From Nonomuraea pusilla (GTDB lineage Bacteria; Actinomycetota; Actinomycetes; Streptosporangiales; Streptosporangiaceae), in the NCBI RefSeq assembly GCF_900109355.1, contig NZ_FOBF01000009.1, positions 235,538 to 299,537 of the forward strand: 64,000 nt of DNA. The letters are read 5' to 3'. Positions 7,839 through 16,181 of this stretch are shown in pieces. The position numbers and the translations under genes were made by a program. A model generated the notes under the pieces. It had not been told where the DNA came from and did no database searches. It saw only the letters and a program-made list of their open reading frames with translations. The stretch's first letter is position 1; every line of letters starts with the position of its first letter.

Positions 7839-8277
7839 CCAGCTTCCTTCTCATCATGATCGCGTCGGTGCCGTCGTCGTAGTAGCGGCGGCGGATGCCG
7901 ATCTCCTCGAACCCGAAATGCTGGTAGACGCCGCGCGCCTGCGCGTTGTCGGCGCGGACCTCCAGGAAGATCTCCCTGGCTCCTCGCCTGCGTGCCTCGG
8001 CCAGCAGCTCGGTGAGCATGGCGCCGCCGACGCCGGTGCCCTGGTGCTCCCGCAGGACGGCGATGGTCTGGACGTCGGCCTGGTCGGCGGCGCAGGCGAG
8101 CCCGGCGTAGGCGACGATCCTGCCGTCGGCGACGGCCACGACGTAGTGCCTGGTGCGCGGCTGGTCGGCGAGCTCGCCGCGCATCATGCCCTCGCTCCAG
8201 GCGTCGAGCGGGAACATGGCCCGCTCGATGGCCATGACCTCGGGCAGGTCGGCCTCGGTCATCTGCCGAAGCTTCAC
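7831..8277 (-). CDS. rimI: Ribosomal protein S18-alanine N-acetyltransferase-like GNAT
   Basis: 148-residue GNAT acetyltransferase. QTIAVLREHQGTGVGGAMLTELL is the acetyl-CoA binding motif A (R/Q-x-x-G-x-G/A), and FLEVRADNAQARGVYQHFGF is motif B with the conserved N-A-R-x-x-Y. Its place between tsaB and tsaD is the standard position of rimI in bacteria. It starts at a GTG (8277) overlapping the tsaB stop by 4 bp and ends 8 bp into tsaD, so translation is coupled. In actinobacteria the true substrate may be broader than S18. Confidence 0.92.
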   Translation of the reverse strand: MKLRQMTEADLPEVMAIERAMFPLDAWSEGMMRGELADQPRTRHYVVAVADGRIVAYAGLACAADQADVQTIAVLREHQGTGVGGAMLTELLAEARRRGAREIFLEVRADNAQARGVYQHFGFEEIGIRRRYYDDGTDAIMMRRKLDG

Positions 8278-8918
8278 GCCGTCACCCTCTTGGGCGCGCC
8301 GGGGACGACCGCGTCGGGCCTGCGCAGGTAGATGGGCCTGGGCGGGTCGAGCGGGGCGCCGGAGGCGATGCGCTCGGCGGCCAGCGCCGCGAGGAACCCG
8401 GCGTACGGGTACGGCGGCTCCCCGCCCTTGCCGAGGACGTCGGGGTAGAGGGCGGCGCCGGCGCCGACGACGGGCAGGCCGTCGAGCGGCACCTCGGCGG
8501 GCCGGTTCACGAAGGGGCCCTCGGCGCGGGTGCGCAGGTCGGCGTACCGGGCCCAGAACACCTCCTTGCGGCGGGCGTCGGTGGCGACCAGGAACGGCTC
8601 GGTGCGCCCGCTGCCGTAGGCGAGGGCGTCGAGCGTGCAGACGCCGTACGCGGGGACGCCGAGCGTGGCGGCGAGCGCCTGCGCGGTCATGAGGCCGACG
8701 CGCAGGCCCGTGTAGGGGCCGGGGCCGCTGCCCGCGGCGATGGCGGTGACGTCGCGCAGCGTGGCGCCCGCCTCGGCGAGGACACGCTCGACGGTGGGGA
8801 CGAGCAGCTCGCCGTGGCGCCGGGCGTCGATCGTCGTCGACTCGGCGAGCACCCGCTCCCCGTCGTGGAGGGCGGCGGTGACGGCGGGAGTCGCGGTATC
8901 AAAGGCCAGGACCAGCAC
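8274..8918 (-). CDS. tsaB: tRNA threonylcarbamoyladenosine biosynthesis protein TsaB
   Basis: 214-residue ASKHA-fold partner that pairs with TsaD in the t6A complex. It starts MLVLAFDTATPAVTAALHDG and contains VLAEAGATLRDVTAIAAGSGPGPYTGLRVG, the conserved TsaB signature. It lacks the TsaD metal His residues, as expected for the non-catalytic partner. GTG start at 8918, 8 nt after a TAGGCT hexamer. Confidence 0.96.
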   Translation of the reverse strand: MLVLAFDTATPAVTAALHDGERVLAESTTIDARRHGELLVPTVERVLAEAGATLRDVTAIAAGSGPGPYTGLRVGLMTAQALAATLGVPAYGVCTLDALAYGSGRTEPFLVATDARRKEVFWARYADLRTRAEGPFVNRPAEVPLDGLPVVGAGAALYPDVLGKGGEPPYPYAGFLAALAAERIASGAPLDPPRPIYLRRPDAVVPGAPKRVTA

Positions 8919-8926
8919 GACTGTTT

Positions 8927-8932
8927 AGCCTA
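8927..8932 (-). promoter_or_regulatory. -10 element of tsaB-rimI-tsaD (leaderless type)
   Basis: On the minus strand TAGGCT ends 8 nt before the tsaB GTG at 8918. No ribosome binding site is visible between them, which suggests a leaderless mRNA for this three- or four-gene unit. Confidence 0.5.
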
Positions 8933-8979
8933 CCCGCAGGAGGGGGGCCACCCGGCCGGTACGCGCGATCCTCCCGCGC

Positions 8980-9519
8980 TCAGGCGCGGGAGGCGTACAC
9001 GATGATGTTGTCGAGGTACTCGCCCTTGGCGTAGTCGAAGACGCCGCCGCAGGTGACGAGCTTGAGGCCGTCCTCCAGGTAGACCTTCCGGGTGGGGAAG
9101 CGGTCCTTGTGCACCTGCTCGATCGCGTCCACCTTGAACCGCACGACCTTGCCGTCGCTGCGCTCCACCTTGACGATCTCGCCCTTGCGCAGCTGCCTGA
9201 GCCGGTAGAACACGGCGGGCGCGGTCTTGGTGTCGACGTGCCCGACGATGACGGATGCGCCCTTCTCGCCGGGCACGGCGCTGCCGGTGTACCAGCCGGC
9301 GACCTTGGGCTTCTCGTACGGCGGCAGTTCGAGCTCGCCGTCCTTCAACCCGAGCTTCATCAGGGGCGCCTCGACGTCGATCGAGGGGATGTCGATGGTC
9401 TTGGGCACGACGGCGGCCTGCGCGGTGGTGCCGGTGGTGGTCTGCAGGCTCTTGCCGAACGCGACGAGGAGGAGGCCCGTGACGGCGCCCGCGACGACCA
9501 CCCGTCCTGGACGGGCCAT
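8980..9519 (-). CDS. Class F-like sortase (LPXTG-type transpeptidase family)
   Basis: 179 residues with an N-terminal membrane anchor (about 7-22) and an extracytoplasmic sortase fold starting at TIDIPSIDVEAPL. His94 (VGHVDT) and Cys157 (LVTCGG) are the catalytic pair. The third conserved residue, an Arg some 10-15 residues after Cys in class E/F enzymes, is not seen: the stretch reads GGVFDYAKGEYLDNIIVYA, and the only later Arg is the penultimate residue. Either that Arg substitutes or activity is altered. It lies 6 bp downstream of a surface protein gene that probably is its partner. Confidence 0.88.
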   Translation of the reverse strand: MARPGRVVVAGAVTGLLLVAFGKSLQTTTGTTAQAAVVPKTIDIPSIDVEAPLMKLGLKDGELELPPYEKPKVAGWYTGSAVPGEKGASVIVGHVDTKTAPAVFYRLRQLRKGEIVKVERSDGKVVRFKVDAIEQVHKDRFPTRKVYLEDGLKLVTCGGVFDYAKGEYLDNIIVYASRA

Positions 9520-9525
9520 GGGAGC

Positions 9526-10185
9526 TTACCCGCGGCCGCGCCGCTTGATGACGTACGCGATGCCGCCCGCCAGGGCGAGCCCGAGGAGCACGCCGGCCGG
9601 GCCCAGCGGGAGGGTGGACGCGTCGCCGGCCTCCTGCGCGTACGTGCCGCCGCCGCCCGCCCTGGGCGCCTTCGTGGGCACGGTCGTGGGCAGCGTCTCG
9701 GCCGCGTTCACCCGCAGCGTCGCCCTGCCCATGTCGTTGGTGCCGTCGCACTTGACGTCGACGCGGTAGGAGCCGCGCTTGACGGTGCCGGAGACCGTGG
9801 CCTCGCCCCGCACCCACGGCGAGTCGCCCGTGGCGCCCGTGGCGGTGGGCGTGCTGCCCCCGGCGGGGACGGGGTTGAGCGCCACGCCGCTGAGGAACGC
9901 CTTGGACGTGGCGGTGCCGGTGTGGGCGGGACCGCCGGACGGCACCGGGCAGTTGGCGAGGATCCACACCTTCGATGTCTCGCCCGCGGTGACCTTGTCG
10001 GGGTTCAGCTCCACCTGGATGGTGGGCCTGGTGGCCGTGGCGGTGGGCGAGGCCGACGCGGTGGGGCCGCCGGTGGGCGTGGCGCTCGGCGACCCGGACG
10101 GTGTGGTGTCGGCCGAGGCTGTGCACCCGGTCAGACCGACGATGACGATGGCTCCCGCGTACGCGACCCGCCTGACCCTGAGCAC
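9526..10185 (-). CDS. Putative lipoprotein with C-terminal membrane tail, partner of the adjacent sortase
   Basis: From the GTG at 10185 the protein (219 residues) begins VLRVRRVAYAGAIVIVGLTGC, a clean lipoprotein signal with lipobox LTGC (Cys21). A Ser/Thr/Pro linker follows, then an Ig-like beta domain with two Cys (ILANCPVP, VDVKCDG). The C-terminus has a Gly-rich linker, a hydrophobic segment (PAGVLLGLALAGGIAYVI) and KRRGRG, the layout of a sorting signal but without LPXTG or LAXTG. An upstream TTG at 10227 would add 14 residues; AGGAGG lies 15 nt before it. The GTG is preferred because it gives an uninterrupted signal peptide. Function unknown. Confidence 0.75.
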   Translation of the reverse strand: MLRVRRVAYAGAIVIVGLTGCTASADTTPSGSPSATPTGGPTASASPTATATRPTIQVELNPDKVTAGETSKVWILANCPVPSGGPAHTGTATSKAFLSGVALNPVPAGGSTPTATGATGDSPWVRGEATVSGTVKRGSYRVDVKCDGTNDMGRATLRVNAAETLPTTVPTKAPRAGGGGTYAQEAGDASTLPLGPAGVLLGLALAGGIAYVIKRRGRG

Positions 10186-10350
10186 CGCCGCACCCCACTT
10201 TGCCGTTGACACCCAGCCATCCACCAAGATGTGGACGTCGCCCCTCCTGATACCCAGAAAATCCGGGCGAATCCCATACCGTTGATCACGATTTACGTGA
10301 CCGGCACGGTGGTTCCAGGGTGCCAGCGTTGCCGTGGGACGGCGCGGACT

Positions 10351-10809
10351 TTACCGTTCGGGCGGCTCAGACGGCGTGTCGGCCCAGCGGGGGCCCACGC
10401 CGCGCAGCGTCACGACCCGGATGTCGCCGTCGGCCTCGCGGTCGATGTGGATCTCCAGGCGGTCCTCGGCCAGGCCTTCGACCAGCCCCTCGCCCCACTC
10501 GACGACGGTGACGGACTCGTCCAGGCTGGCGTCGAGGTCGAGGTCGTCGACCTCCAGGTCGCCGCCCAGCCGGTACGCGTCGACGTGGACGAGCGGCGGC
10601 CCCTGGCGCAGCGACGGGTGCACCCTGGCGATGACGAACGTGGGCGAGGTGATCGGGCCGCGTACCTTCAGGCCCTCGGCGATGCCCTGCACGAGGGTGG
10701 TCTTGCCGGCGCCGAGCGGGCCGGACAGGACGACGAGGTCGCCGGGGCGCAGCAGCCCCGCCAGGCGGTGGCCGTACGCGCGCATGTCCTCGGCGGTGGG
10801 CAGCTTCAT
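10351..10809 (-). CDS. tsaE: tRNA threonylcarbamoyladenosine biosynthesis ATPase TsaE
   Basis: 152-residue P-loop ATPase that drives turnover of the TsaB-TsaD complex. Walker A is GPLGAGKTT (30-38), with SPTFVIARVH and LVHVDAYRL following as in the family, and VVEWGEGL near the C-terminus. The ATG at 10809 overlaps the hydrolase stop in ATGA, so it is translated with alr and the hydrolase. The open frame continues upstream antisense-free only as a shadow. Confidence 0.96.
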   Translation of the reverse strand: MKLPTAEDMRAYGHRLAGLLRPGDLVVLSGPLGAGKTTLVQGIAEGLKVRGPITSPTFVIARVHPSLRQGPPLVHVDAYRLGGDLEVDDLDLDASLDESVTVVEWGEGLVEGLAEDRLEIHIDREADGDIRVVTLRGVGPRWADTPSEPPER

Positions 10810-11858
10810 GACAGCTCCACTCGCTTGGCCAGGTCCCGCAGGGCGTCGTTGACGGCTCCGGGACGTTCGAGCTGGATCAGGTGGGAGGTGTCGGGCACCT
10901 CGGTGAGCTGGGCCTTCGGCAGCGCCGCCGCGATGGCCTCGCTGTGCTCCGGCGGGGTGAGCCAGTCGCCGTCGCCGACGAGGATCGCGGTGGGCACGGG
11001 GTCGAGAACGTGCAGCGCGGCCAGCTTGTCGTGGTTCATCAGCGCCGGGTAGAAGTCGGCGAACACCTCGGTGGGGGTGGCGCGGATCATCGACTCGGCG
11101 AAGTCGACCACGGTGGGGCTGACGTTCTTCGAGTCGCCGAAGCCCATGTACCTGGTGATCAGGAAGGCGATGTCGCTGCCCGCGTGGCGGGTGCGGTCGA
11201 CCAGCGCGCCCCGCCTGCCCAGCATGGAGACGGTGGCGGGCGCGACCTTGTGCAGCGCCTTGGACAGCAGCGCGGGCAGGCCGAGGGTGAGCTCGGCCAG
11301 CTTGCCCGCGGAGGTGGAGATGAGGGCGACGCCCCTGACCTTGTCGCCGAACAGGTGGGGGTGGCGGTCGGCCAGCGCCATGATCGTCATGCCGCCCATG
11401 GAGTGGCCGACGAGCACGCACGGGCCGGGCACGAACTCCTCGATCAGCTCGGCGAGGTCGTCGCCCAGCCGGTCGATGGTGCTGCCGTCGGGGGTGGCGC
11501 GCTGAGAGCGGCCGTGCGAGCGCTGGTCCCAGAGCACGAGGCGGTGGCTCTCGCGGAGGTCCTTGCGCTGGTAGTGCCACGATTCGAGGCTGAGGCAGTA
11601 GCCGTGGCAGAAGACGATGGTCAGCGGCGCGTCCTCGGGGCCGTCGACCTCGACGTGCAGCGCGACCTCGTCGGAGGTGATGAGCGTGTGCTCCCTGCCC
11701 CCCAGCTCGCCGAACAGCTCGCTGGCCTCGGTGTCGGGCCGCAGCCTGATGCGGCCGACGGCGTAGCGCTTGGCCAGCGCCGCCGCCGCGACCCCCGCGG
11801 ACGCCGCCCCGACGATCGCTCCGGCGATGCCGACCCTGCGCCGTGTTGTCGTCGTCAT
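10806..11858 (-). CDS. Alpha/beta hydrolase, membrane-anchored
   Basis: 350 residues. An N-terminal hydrophobic segment (about 9-29) is followed by an alpha/beta hydrolase fold: oxyanion loop HGY (85-87), DQRSHGRS (111-118), nucleophile elbow GHSMGG with Ser153, acid likely in VGDGDWLTP, and the catalytic His in PDTSHLIQLERP near the end. Substrate unknown. The gene sits between alr and tsaE with 4-bp overlaps on both sides, an arrangement common in actinobacteria (alr-hydrolase-tsaE-tsaB-rimI-tsaD). Confidence 0.9.
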   Translation of the reverse strand: MTTTTRRRVGIAGAIVGAASAGVAAAALAKRYAVGRIRLRPDTEASELFGELGGREHTLITSDEVALHVEVDGPEDAPLTIVFCHGYCLSLESWHYQRKDLRESHRLVLWDQRSHGRSQRATPDGSTIDRLGDDLAELIEEFVPGPCVLVGHSMGGMTIMALADRHPHLFGDKVRGVALISTSAGKLAELTLGLPALLSKALHKVAPATVSMLGRRGALVDRTRHAGSDIAFLITRYMGFGDSKNVSPTVVDFAESMIRATPTEVFADFYPALMNHDKLAALHVLDPVPTAILVGDGDWLTPPEHSEAIAAALPKAQLTEVPDTSHLIQLERPGAVNDALRDLAKRVELS

Positions 11859-13024
11859 GTCCCCGATCCTTCTCCGCTCGTGACCGCGCCGGCGCCCGGG
11901 GGCCCGTCGAGGTGGACGCGGGGCACCCGGGAACCGATCCTGGTCACGATCTCATGGGTGATCGTGCCGAGGGTATCGGCCCACTCCTGGAGCGTGGGCT
12001 CGCCCCCGTCCCCGGGACCGAACAGCACGACCTCGTCGCCGGCCGACAGCACGTCGTCGCCGAGGTCGATCATGAACTGGTCCATGCAGACCCGGCCCGC
12101 CACCCGCCTGCGGCGCCCGCCCGCGAGGACCTCGGCGCGGCCGGTGGCGTGCCGCAGGATGCCGTCGGCGTAGCCGATGGGCACGATCGCCAGCGTGGTG
12201 GGGCGGTCGGTGACGTAGACGTGGCCGTACGAGACGCCCGACCGCTCGGGCACGCGCTTGACCAGGGCGATCCTGGCGACCAGGGTCATGGCCTGCCTGA
12301 GCCCGAAGTCGCCCTGCTCGGGGATGGGGCTCAGGCCGTACAGCGCGATGCCGAGCCTGACCATGTCGAAGCGGGCCGCGGGCAGCGTCACGGCGGCTGC
12401 CGAGTTGGCCATGTGCCTGATCACCTCGGAGCCGGCCGCGCCGGCCTGCTCGGCCAGCTTCAGCGCCTCCTCGTACGCGTCGAGCTGGGCCTGGATCGAC
12501 GGGTGGCCCGGGATGTCGGCGCAGGCGAAGTGCGACCACAGGCCGACGATCTCGACGGCGCCCTCGGCGCGCAGGGCGAGCGCCCGGTCGAGCAGCGCGG
12601 GCCAGCGGGCCAGCGGGGCGCCGCCCCTGCTCATGCCGGTGTCGGCCTCCAGGTGCAGCCGCGCGGGACGCCCGGTGCGGCGGGCGGCCGCGGCGATCTC
12701 GTCGAGCAGCCACGTGTCGAACGCCGACAGCTCGATCCCGGCCTCCAGCGCCTCGTCGAGGGGCTCGCCGGGGGTGATCAGCCAGGACAGGACCGGCGCG
12801 GTGACCCCGGCCGCGCGCAGCGCGAGCGCCTCCCTGACGAAGGCGGTGCCGATCCTGCCCGCCCCGCCCTCCAGGGCCGCCCTGGTCACGGGGACGAGCC
12901 CGTGCCCGTACGCGTCGGCCTTGACCGCGGCCATCGCCTCGACGCCGCCCGCGGCCTCCTTGAGCAGGGCGACGTTGTGCCGGATCGCGGACAGATCGAC
13001 CCGCGCTTCGGCGGGTGTGGCCAT
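11855..13024 (-). CDS. alr: Alanine racemase
   Basis: PLP enzyme that makes D-alanine for peptidoglycan. The PLP lysine is in AVKADAYGHG (Lys35 from the start used here), and the C-terminal domain carries the catalytic Tyr in SGVSYGHVYV. Length 389 residues is normal. The ATG at 13024 (MATPAEARVDLSAI) is chosen because GGAAGG ends directly against the other ATG at 13036, giving no spacing, but 12 nt before this one. Overlaps the hydrolase by 4 bp. Confidence 0.96.
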   Translation of the reverse strand: MATPAEARVDLSAIRHNVALLKEAAGGVEAMAAVKADAYGHGLVPVTRAALEGGAGRIGTAFVREALALRAAGVTAPVLSWLITPGEPLDEALEAGIELSAFDTWLLDEIAAAARRTGRPARLHLEADTGMSRGGAPLARWPALLDRALALRAEGAVEIVGLWSHFACADIPGHPSIQAQLDAYEEALKLAEQAGAAGSEVIRHMANSAAAVTLPAARFDMVRLGIALYGLSPIPEQGDFGLRQAMTLVARIALVKRVPERSGVSYGHVYVTDRPTTLAIVPIGYADGILRHATGRAEVLAGGRRRRVAGRVCMDQFMIDLGDDVLSAGDEVVLFGPGDGGEPTLQEWADTLGTITHEIVTRIGSRVPRVHLDGPPGAGAVTSGEGSGT

Positions 13025-13082
13025 CGGGTGGTGCATCCTTCCAGTCTGGCAGCTCGCTCAGGTGGGCGAGCGCCGTTCGCCG

Positions 13083-14573
13083 TCAGCGGGCGAACGATCT
13101 CCTGCCCGGCGGGGTGCGCTCAGGCTCGCGACGCCCGGCCACGGCGCGGATCGCGGCGGGCACCGCCTCGGCCACGTCGGCCGCCGCGAGCGGCGCTCCC
13201 GCTGCCGCCAGCCGCCCCGCCAGCCCGTGCAGGTACGCCGCGCACGAGGCGGCGTCGAAGCAGCCGAGCCCCTGCGCGAGCAGCGCGCCCGCGACGCCCG
13301 ACAGCACGTCGCCGGTGCCGCCGGCGGCCAGCCAGGACGTGCCCGTGGTGTTCACCCGCGCGGGTCCGGCCCCGTCGGCCACCACCGTGGTGGAGCCCTT
13401 CAGCAGCACCGTGACGCCCAGCTCGCCCGCGGCGTCCCTGGCGTGCTCCAGCCGCGCCGCCTCGATCGCGTCGCGGCCCACCCCCATCAGCCGCGACAGC
13501 TCGCCCGCGTGCGGCGTGAGCAGCACGGGCGCGTCCCTGCGCAGCAGGTCGCGGTCCCTCGCGACGAGCGTCAGCCCGTCGGCGTCGACGAGCACGGGCA
13601 CGTCCGAGGCGAGGACGGCGGCGGCCAGCTCGTGCGCCCAGTCGCCGGTGCCGAGGCCGGGGCCGAGCACCCATGCCTGGACCCGTCCGACGTGCTCGAT
13701 CGAGGGTGCGTCGAGCAGGGTGACGACCGCCTCGGGCCAGTGGGCGCGCACCTGCGTCACGGGGGCGGAGGTGCCGGCGTAACGGACCATGCCCGCCCCG
13801 GCCCGCAGCGCGCCGCCGACGGCGAGCACGGCGGCGCCCGTGAACAGGTCGCTGCCGGCCGCCACGCCGAGCACGCCCCTGCGGTACTTGTCGGACTCGG
13901 CGACGGGGCGCGGCAGCAGGGCGTGCACGTCGGCGGCCTCCTGCGCCACGGCGTCGGGCTCCGGCAGGTACGGCCCGAGCCCGATGTCCACCAGCTCGAC
14001 CGCCCCCGCGTACGCGGCCCCTGGGTCGACGAGCAGCCCCGTCTTGTACGCCCCCATGGTGACGGTCAGCGTGGCGCGCACCGCCGGGCCCTCCACGCGC
14101 CCGGTGCCCGCGTCGACGCCGCTCGGGACGTCCACGGCGACGACCAGGCCGGGCGCTGAGCCGGCCGCCGCGGCGAGCGCGCCGTACGGCTCGCGCAGCG
14201 CGCCCGTCGCCCCGATGCCGACCAGGCCGTCGACGACCAGGTCGGCCTCCTCGATCGCCTCCCCGCCCGTGACCCTGCCGCCCGCGTCCAGGAACGCCGC
14301 GAGCCCCGCCTCGTGCGTCCTCGACCCGGCGAGGACCGCGCCGACCCGCGCGCCTCGCCTGGCCAGCAGGGCGCCGGCGTACAGGGCGTCGCCCCCGTTG
14401 TCGCCGCCGCCGACGAGCAGCACGACGCGGGCGGCGTACACGCGGCCGAGCAGGTCGGCGCAGGCGGCGGCGAGCCCGGCGGCGGCCCGCTGCATGAGCG
14501 TGCCGTGGGGCAGCTCCGCCATCAGCGCCCGCTCTGCGGCCCTGATCTGGTCGGCGGTGTAGGCAGTGCGCAT
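13083..14573 (-). CDS. nnr: Bifunctional NAD(P)H-hydrate epimerase / ADP-dependent dehydratase
   Basis: Repairs damaged NADHX and NADPHX. The N-terminal YjeF_N epimerase half (1-210) has VGGGDNGGDALYAG (54-67) and VDVPSGVDAGTG. The C-terminal ribokinase-like dehydratase half (about 220-480) has KYRRGVLGVAAGS, VLGPGLGTG, VLLTPHAGELSRL and the ADP-site AAGGTGDVLSG. 496 residues is the usual fused length. It lies 10 bp after acpS and 58 bp before alr. Confidence 0.96.
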   Translation of the reverse strand: MRTAYTADQIRAAERALMAELPHGTLMQRAAAGLAAACADLLGRVYAARVVLLVGGGDNGGDALYAGALLARRGARVGAVLAGSRTHEAGLAAFLDAGGRVTGGEAIEEADLVVDGLVGIGATGALREPYGALAAAAGSAPGLVVAVDVPSGVDAGTGRVEGPAVRATLTVTMGAYKTGLLVDPGAAYAGAVELVDIGLGPYLPEPDAVAQEAADVHALLPRPVAESDKYRRGVLGVAAGSDLFTGAAVLAVGGALRAGAGMVRYAGTSAPVTQVRAHWPEAVVTLLDAPSIEHVGRVQAWVLGPGLGTGDWAHELAAAVLASDVPVLVDADGLTLVARDRDLLRRDAPVLLTPHAGELSRLMGVGRDAIEAARLEHARDAAGELGVTVLLKGSTTVVADGAGPARVNTTGTSWLAAGGTGDVLSGVAGALLAQGLGCFDAASCAAYLHGLAGRLAAAGAPLAAADVAEAVPAAIRAVAGRREPERTPPGRRSFAR

Positions 14574-14583
14574 GCGTCCGACG

Positions 14584-14934
14584 CTATCCCTCGGCGATCA
14601 CGTAGGCCACGGCGACGCCCGCGTCGTGGCTGAGCGAGATGTGCCAGCGCTTGACCCCGAGCCCGTACGCGACGTCGGCGGCCTGGCCCGTGACGCGGAC
14701 CTCGGGCTTGCCCGTCTCGTCGCAGCGCACCTCCGCCTCCAGGTGCGACAGCCCCTTGGGCGCGCCGAGCGCCTTGGCCACGGCCTCCTTGGCCGCGAAC
14801 CTGGCGGCCAGCGAGTGCGTGGGCAGGGTCTTCTCGCCGTCGGTGAACAGCCGGTCGCGCATGGCCGGGGTGCGCTCCAGCGCGGCCTCGAACCGGGCGA
14901 TGTCCACGACGTCCACGCCGATACCCAGGATCAT
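14584..14934 (-). CDS. acpS: Holo-[acyl-carrier-protein] synthase
   Basis: Transfers 4'-phosphopantetheine from CoA to acyl carrier protein. 116 residues with the family signatures GIGVDVVDIARFEAAL (magnesium Asp8) and AARFAAKEAVAKALG, and the C-terminal WHISLSHDAGVAVAYV. The ATG at 14934 follows a TAGCCT hexamer by 6 nt. It is divergent from coaA, which makes the CoA it consumes. Confidence 0.96.
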   Translation of the reverse strand: MILGIGVDVVDIARFEAALERTPAMRDRLFTDGEKTLPTHSLAARFAAKEAVAKALGAPKGLSHLEAEVRCDETGKPEVRVTGQAADVAYGLGVKRWHISLSHDAGVAVAYVIAEG

Positions 14935-14940
14935 CGCTCC

Positions 14941-14946
14941 AGGCTA
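14941..14946 (-). promoter_or_regulatory. -10 element of acpS (leaderless type)
   Basis: On the minus strand TAGCCT ends 6 nt before the acpS ATG at 14934. The GGAG between them could instead be a short ribosome binding site. Confidence 0.45.
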
Positions 14947-15082
14947 GCCGCCCGTGCCTCCGCTCCAGGGAGGGCATGGGTTCTTTCCCCGAACCGGGTC
15001 TCGGCAATCCCCCGTCTTTGTCCACAGGGTGTGGACGACGGCTTCCCGGTCCCCGGTCAAGATCCGTCCGTGGGCACGTCGT

Positions 15083-15088
15083 TACGCT
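15083..15088 (+). promoter_or_regulatory. -10 element of coaA (leaderless type)
   Basis: TACGCT ends 6 nt before the coaA GTG at 15095, with no ribosome binding site between. It shares the 160-bp divergent gap with acpS. Confidence 0.5.
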
Positions 15089-15094
15089 GCCTAG

Positions 15095-16012
15095 GTGAAC
15101 AACGGCTACGTGGAACTGAGCAGGGAGCAGTGGAGCGAGCTCCGCAAGAACACGCCCTTGACTCTCACCGCAGCAGAGCTGGAAGAGCTTCGCGGCGTCG
15201 ACGACCCGATCGACCTCACCGAGGTCACCGACATCTACCTCCCCCTCACCCGGCTGCTGAACCTGCACTTCACCGGATCCAAGCAGCGCAGCAGCGTGCT
15301 GAACGAGTTCCTGGGTCACCCCGAGCGGCGCGTGCCGTACATCCTGGGCATCGCGGGCAGCGTCGCCGTGGGGAAGTCCACGACGGCGCGGCTGCTGCAC
15401 ACGCTGCTGGCCCGCTGGCCCGAGCACCCGAACGTGGAGCTGATCACCACCGACAGCTTCCTCTACCCGAACGCGGTGCTGGAGGCCAAGGGGATCATGC
15501 ATCGCAAGGGTTTCCCCGAGAGCTACGACCGGCGCGCGCTGGTGCGGTTCGTGGCGGAGATCAAGGCGGGCGCCCCCGAGGCGTGCGCACCCATCTACAG
15601 CCACCTGGAATACGACATCATCCCCGGCGCCCGACAAGTCGTGAAGAAGCCGGACATCTTGATCCTCGAAGGGCTCAACGTCCTCCAGCCCGCCCCGCCC
15701 ACGGCCCTCGCCGTCAACGACTACTTCGACTTCTCCATCTACGTCGACGCCAAGGTCGAGGACGTCCGCCACTGGTACGTGGAGCGCTTCCACAAGCTCC
15801 GCCGCACCGCCTTCGAGGACCCCAAGTCGTACTTCAAGTACATCGCGGAGCTGTCCCACGAGGAGGCGACGGAGTTCGCGGTCAACGTCTGGCGCGACAT
15901 CAACGAGCGCAACCTCGTCGAGAACATCGCCCCCACCCGGGGCCGCGCCGACCTCGTCCTGCACAAGGGCGCCGACCACGCGGTCAGGCGGGTACGGCTT
16001 CGCCGAACCTGA
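15095..16012 (+). CDS. coaA: Type I pantothenate kinase
   Basis: First committed step of CoA synthesis, ATP-dependent phosphorylation of pantothenate. The 305-residue protein has the P-loop GIAGSVAVGKST (85-96), TTDSFLYPN and KGFPESYD, all diagnostic of the CoaA (PanK-I) family. GTG start at 15095. The last 29 bp overlap a small convergent gene on the other strand. Confidence 0.97.
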   Translation: MNNGYVELSREQWSELRKNTPLTLTAAELEELRGVDDPIDLTEVTDIYLPLTRLLNLHFTGSKQRSSVLNEFLGHPERRVPYILGIAGSVAVGKSTTARLLHTLLARWPEHPNVELITTDSFLYPNAVLEAKGIMHRKGFPESYDRRALVRFVAEIKAGAPEACAPIYSHLEYDIIPGARQVVKKPDILILEGLNVLQPAPPTALAVNDYFDFSIYVDAKVEDVRHWYVERFHKLRRTAFEDPKSYFKYIAELSHEEATEFAVNVWRDINERNLVENIAPTRGRADLVLHKGADHAVRRVRLRRT

Positions 16013-16118
16013 ACGCCTCCTCGAACAGATAGGCGGCGAACCTGCCCGCGCACCCCTGGTCGTCGATGTCGGCGAACCAGCAGTCCTCACCATGGTCGTG
16101 ACACGTGAACGTCCTCAT
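15984..16118 (-). CDS. Small Cys/His-rich protein of 44 residues
   Basis: A 45-codon frame, unannotatable by length cut-offs, reads MRTFTCHDHGEDCWFADID, then DQGCAGRFAAYLFEEAFRFGEAVPA and TGA. About 39 of 44 codons end in G or C, as in real genes here. Three Cys and two His in the first 23 residues (C6, H7, H9, C13, C23) suggest a metal site. GAGG lies 9 nt before the ATG. It overlaps the 3' end of coaA by 29 bp tail to tail. Function unknown; it may be a conserved actinobacterial microprotein. Confidence 0.55.
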   Translation of the reverse strand: MRTFTCHDHGEDCWFADIDDQGCAGRFAAYLFEEAFRFGEAVPA

Positions 16119-16181
16119 GTGAGGCAGCCTCGCGTACGGACGTCAATACGGGGTCAACGTTGGATCGACAACAATGGCCCG

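Noticed and set aside
9526..9700. LPXTG sorting motif in the sortase partner
   Set aside because: The tail was read for LPXTG, LAXTG and close variants; only LPLGP and LPTTV occur and neither is a recognised sorting signal.
10351..11580. 409-codon frame that would extend TsaE upstream
   Set aside because: TsaE begins at the ATG at 10809; the upstream part is an out-of-frame shadow of the hydrolase.
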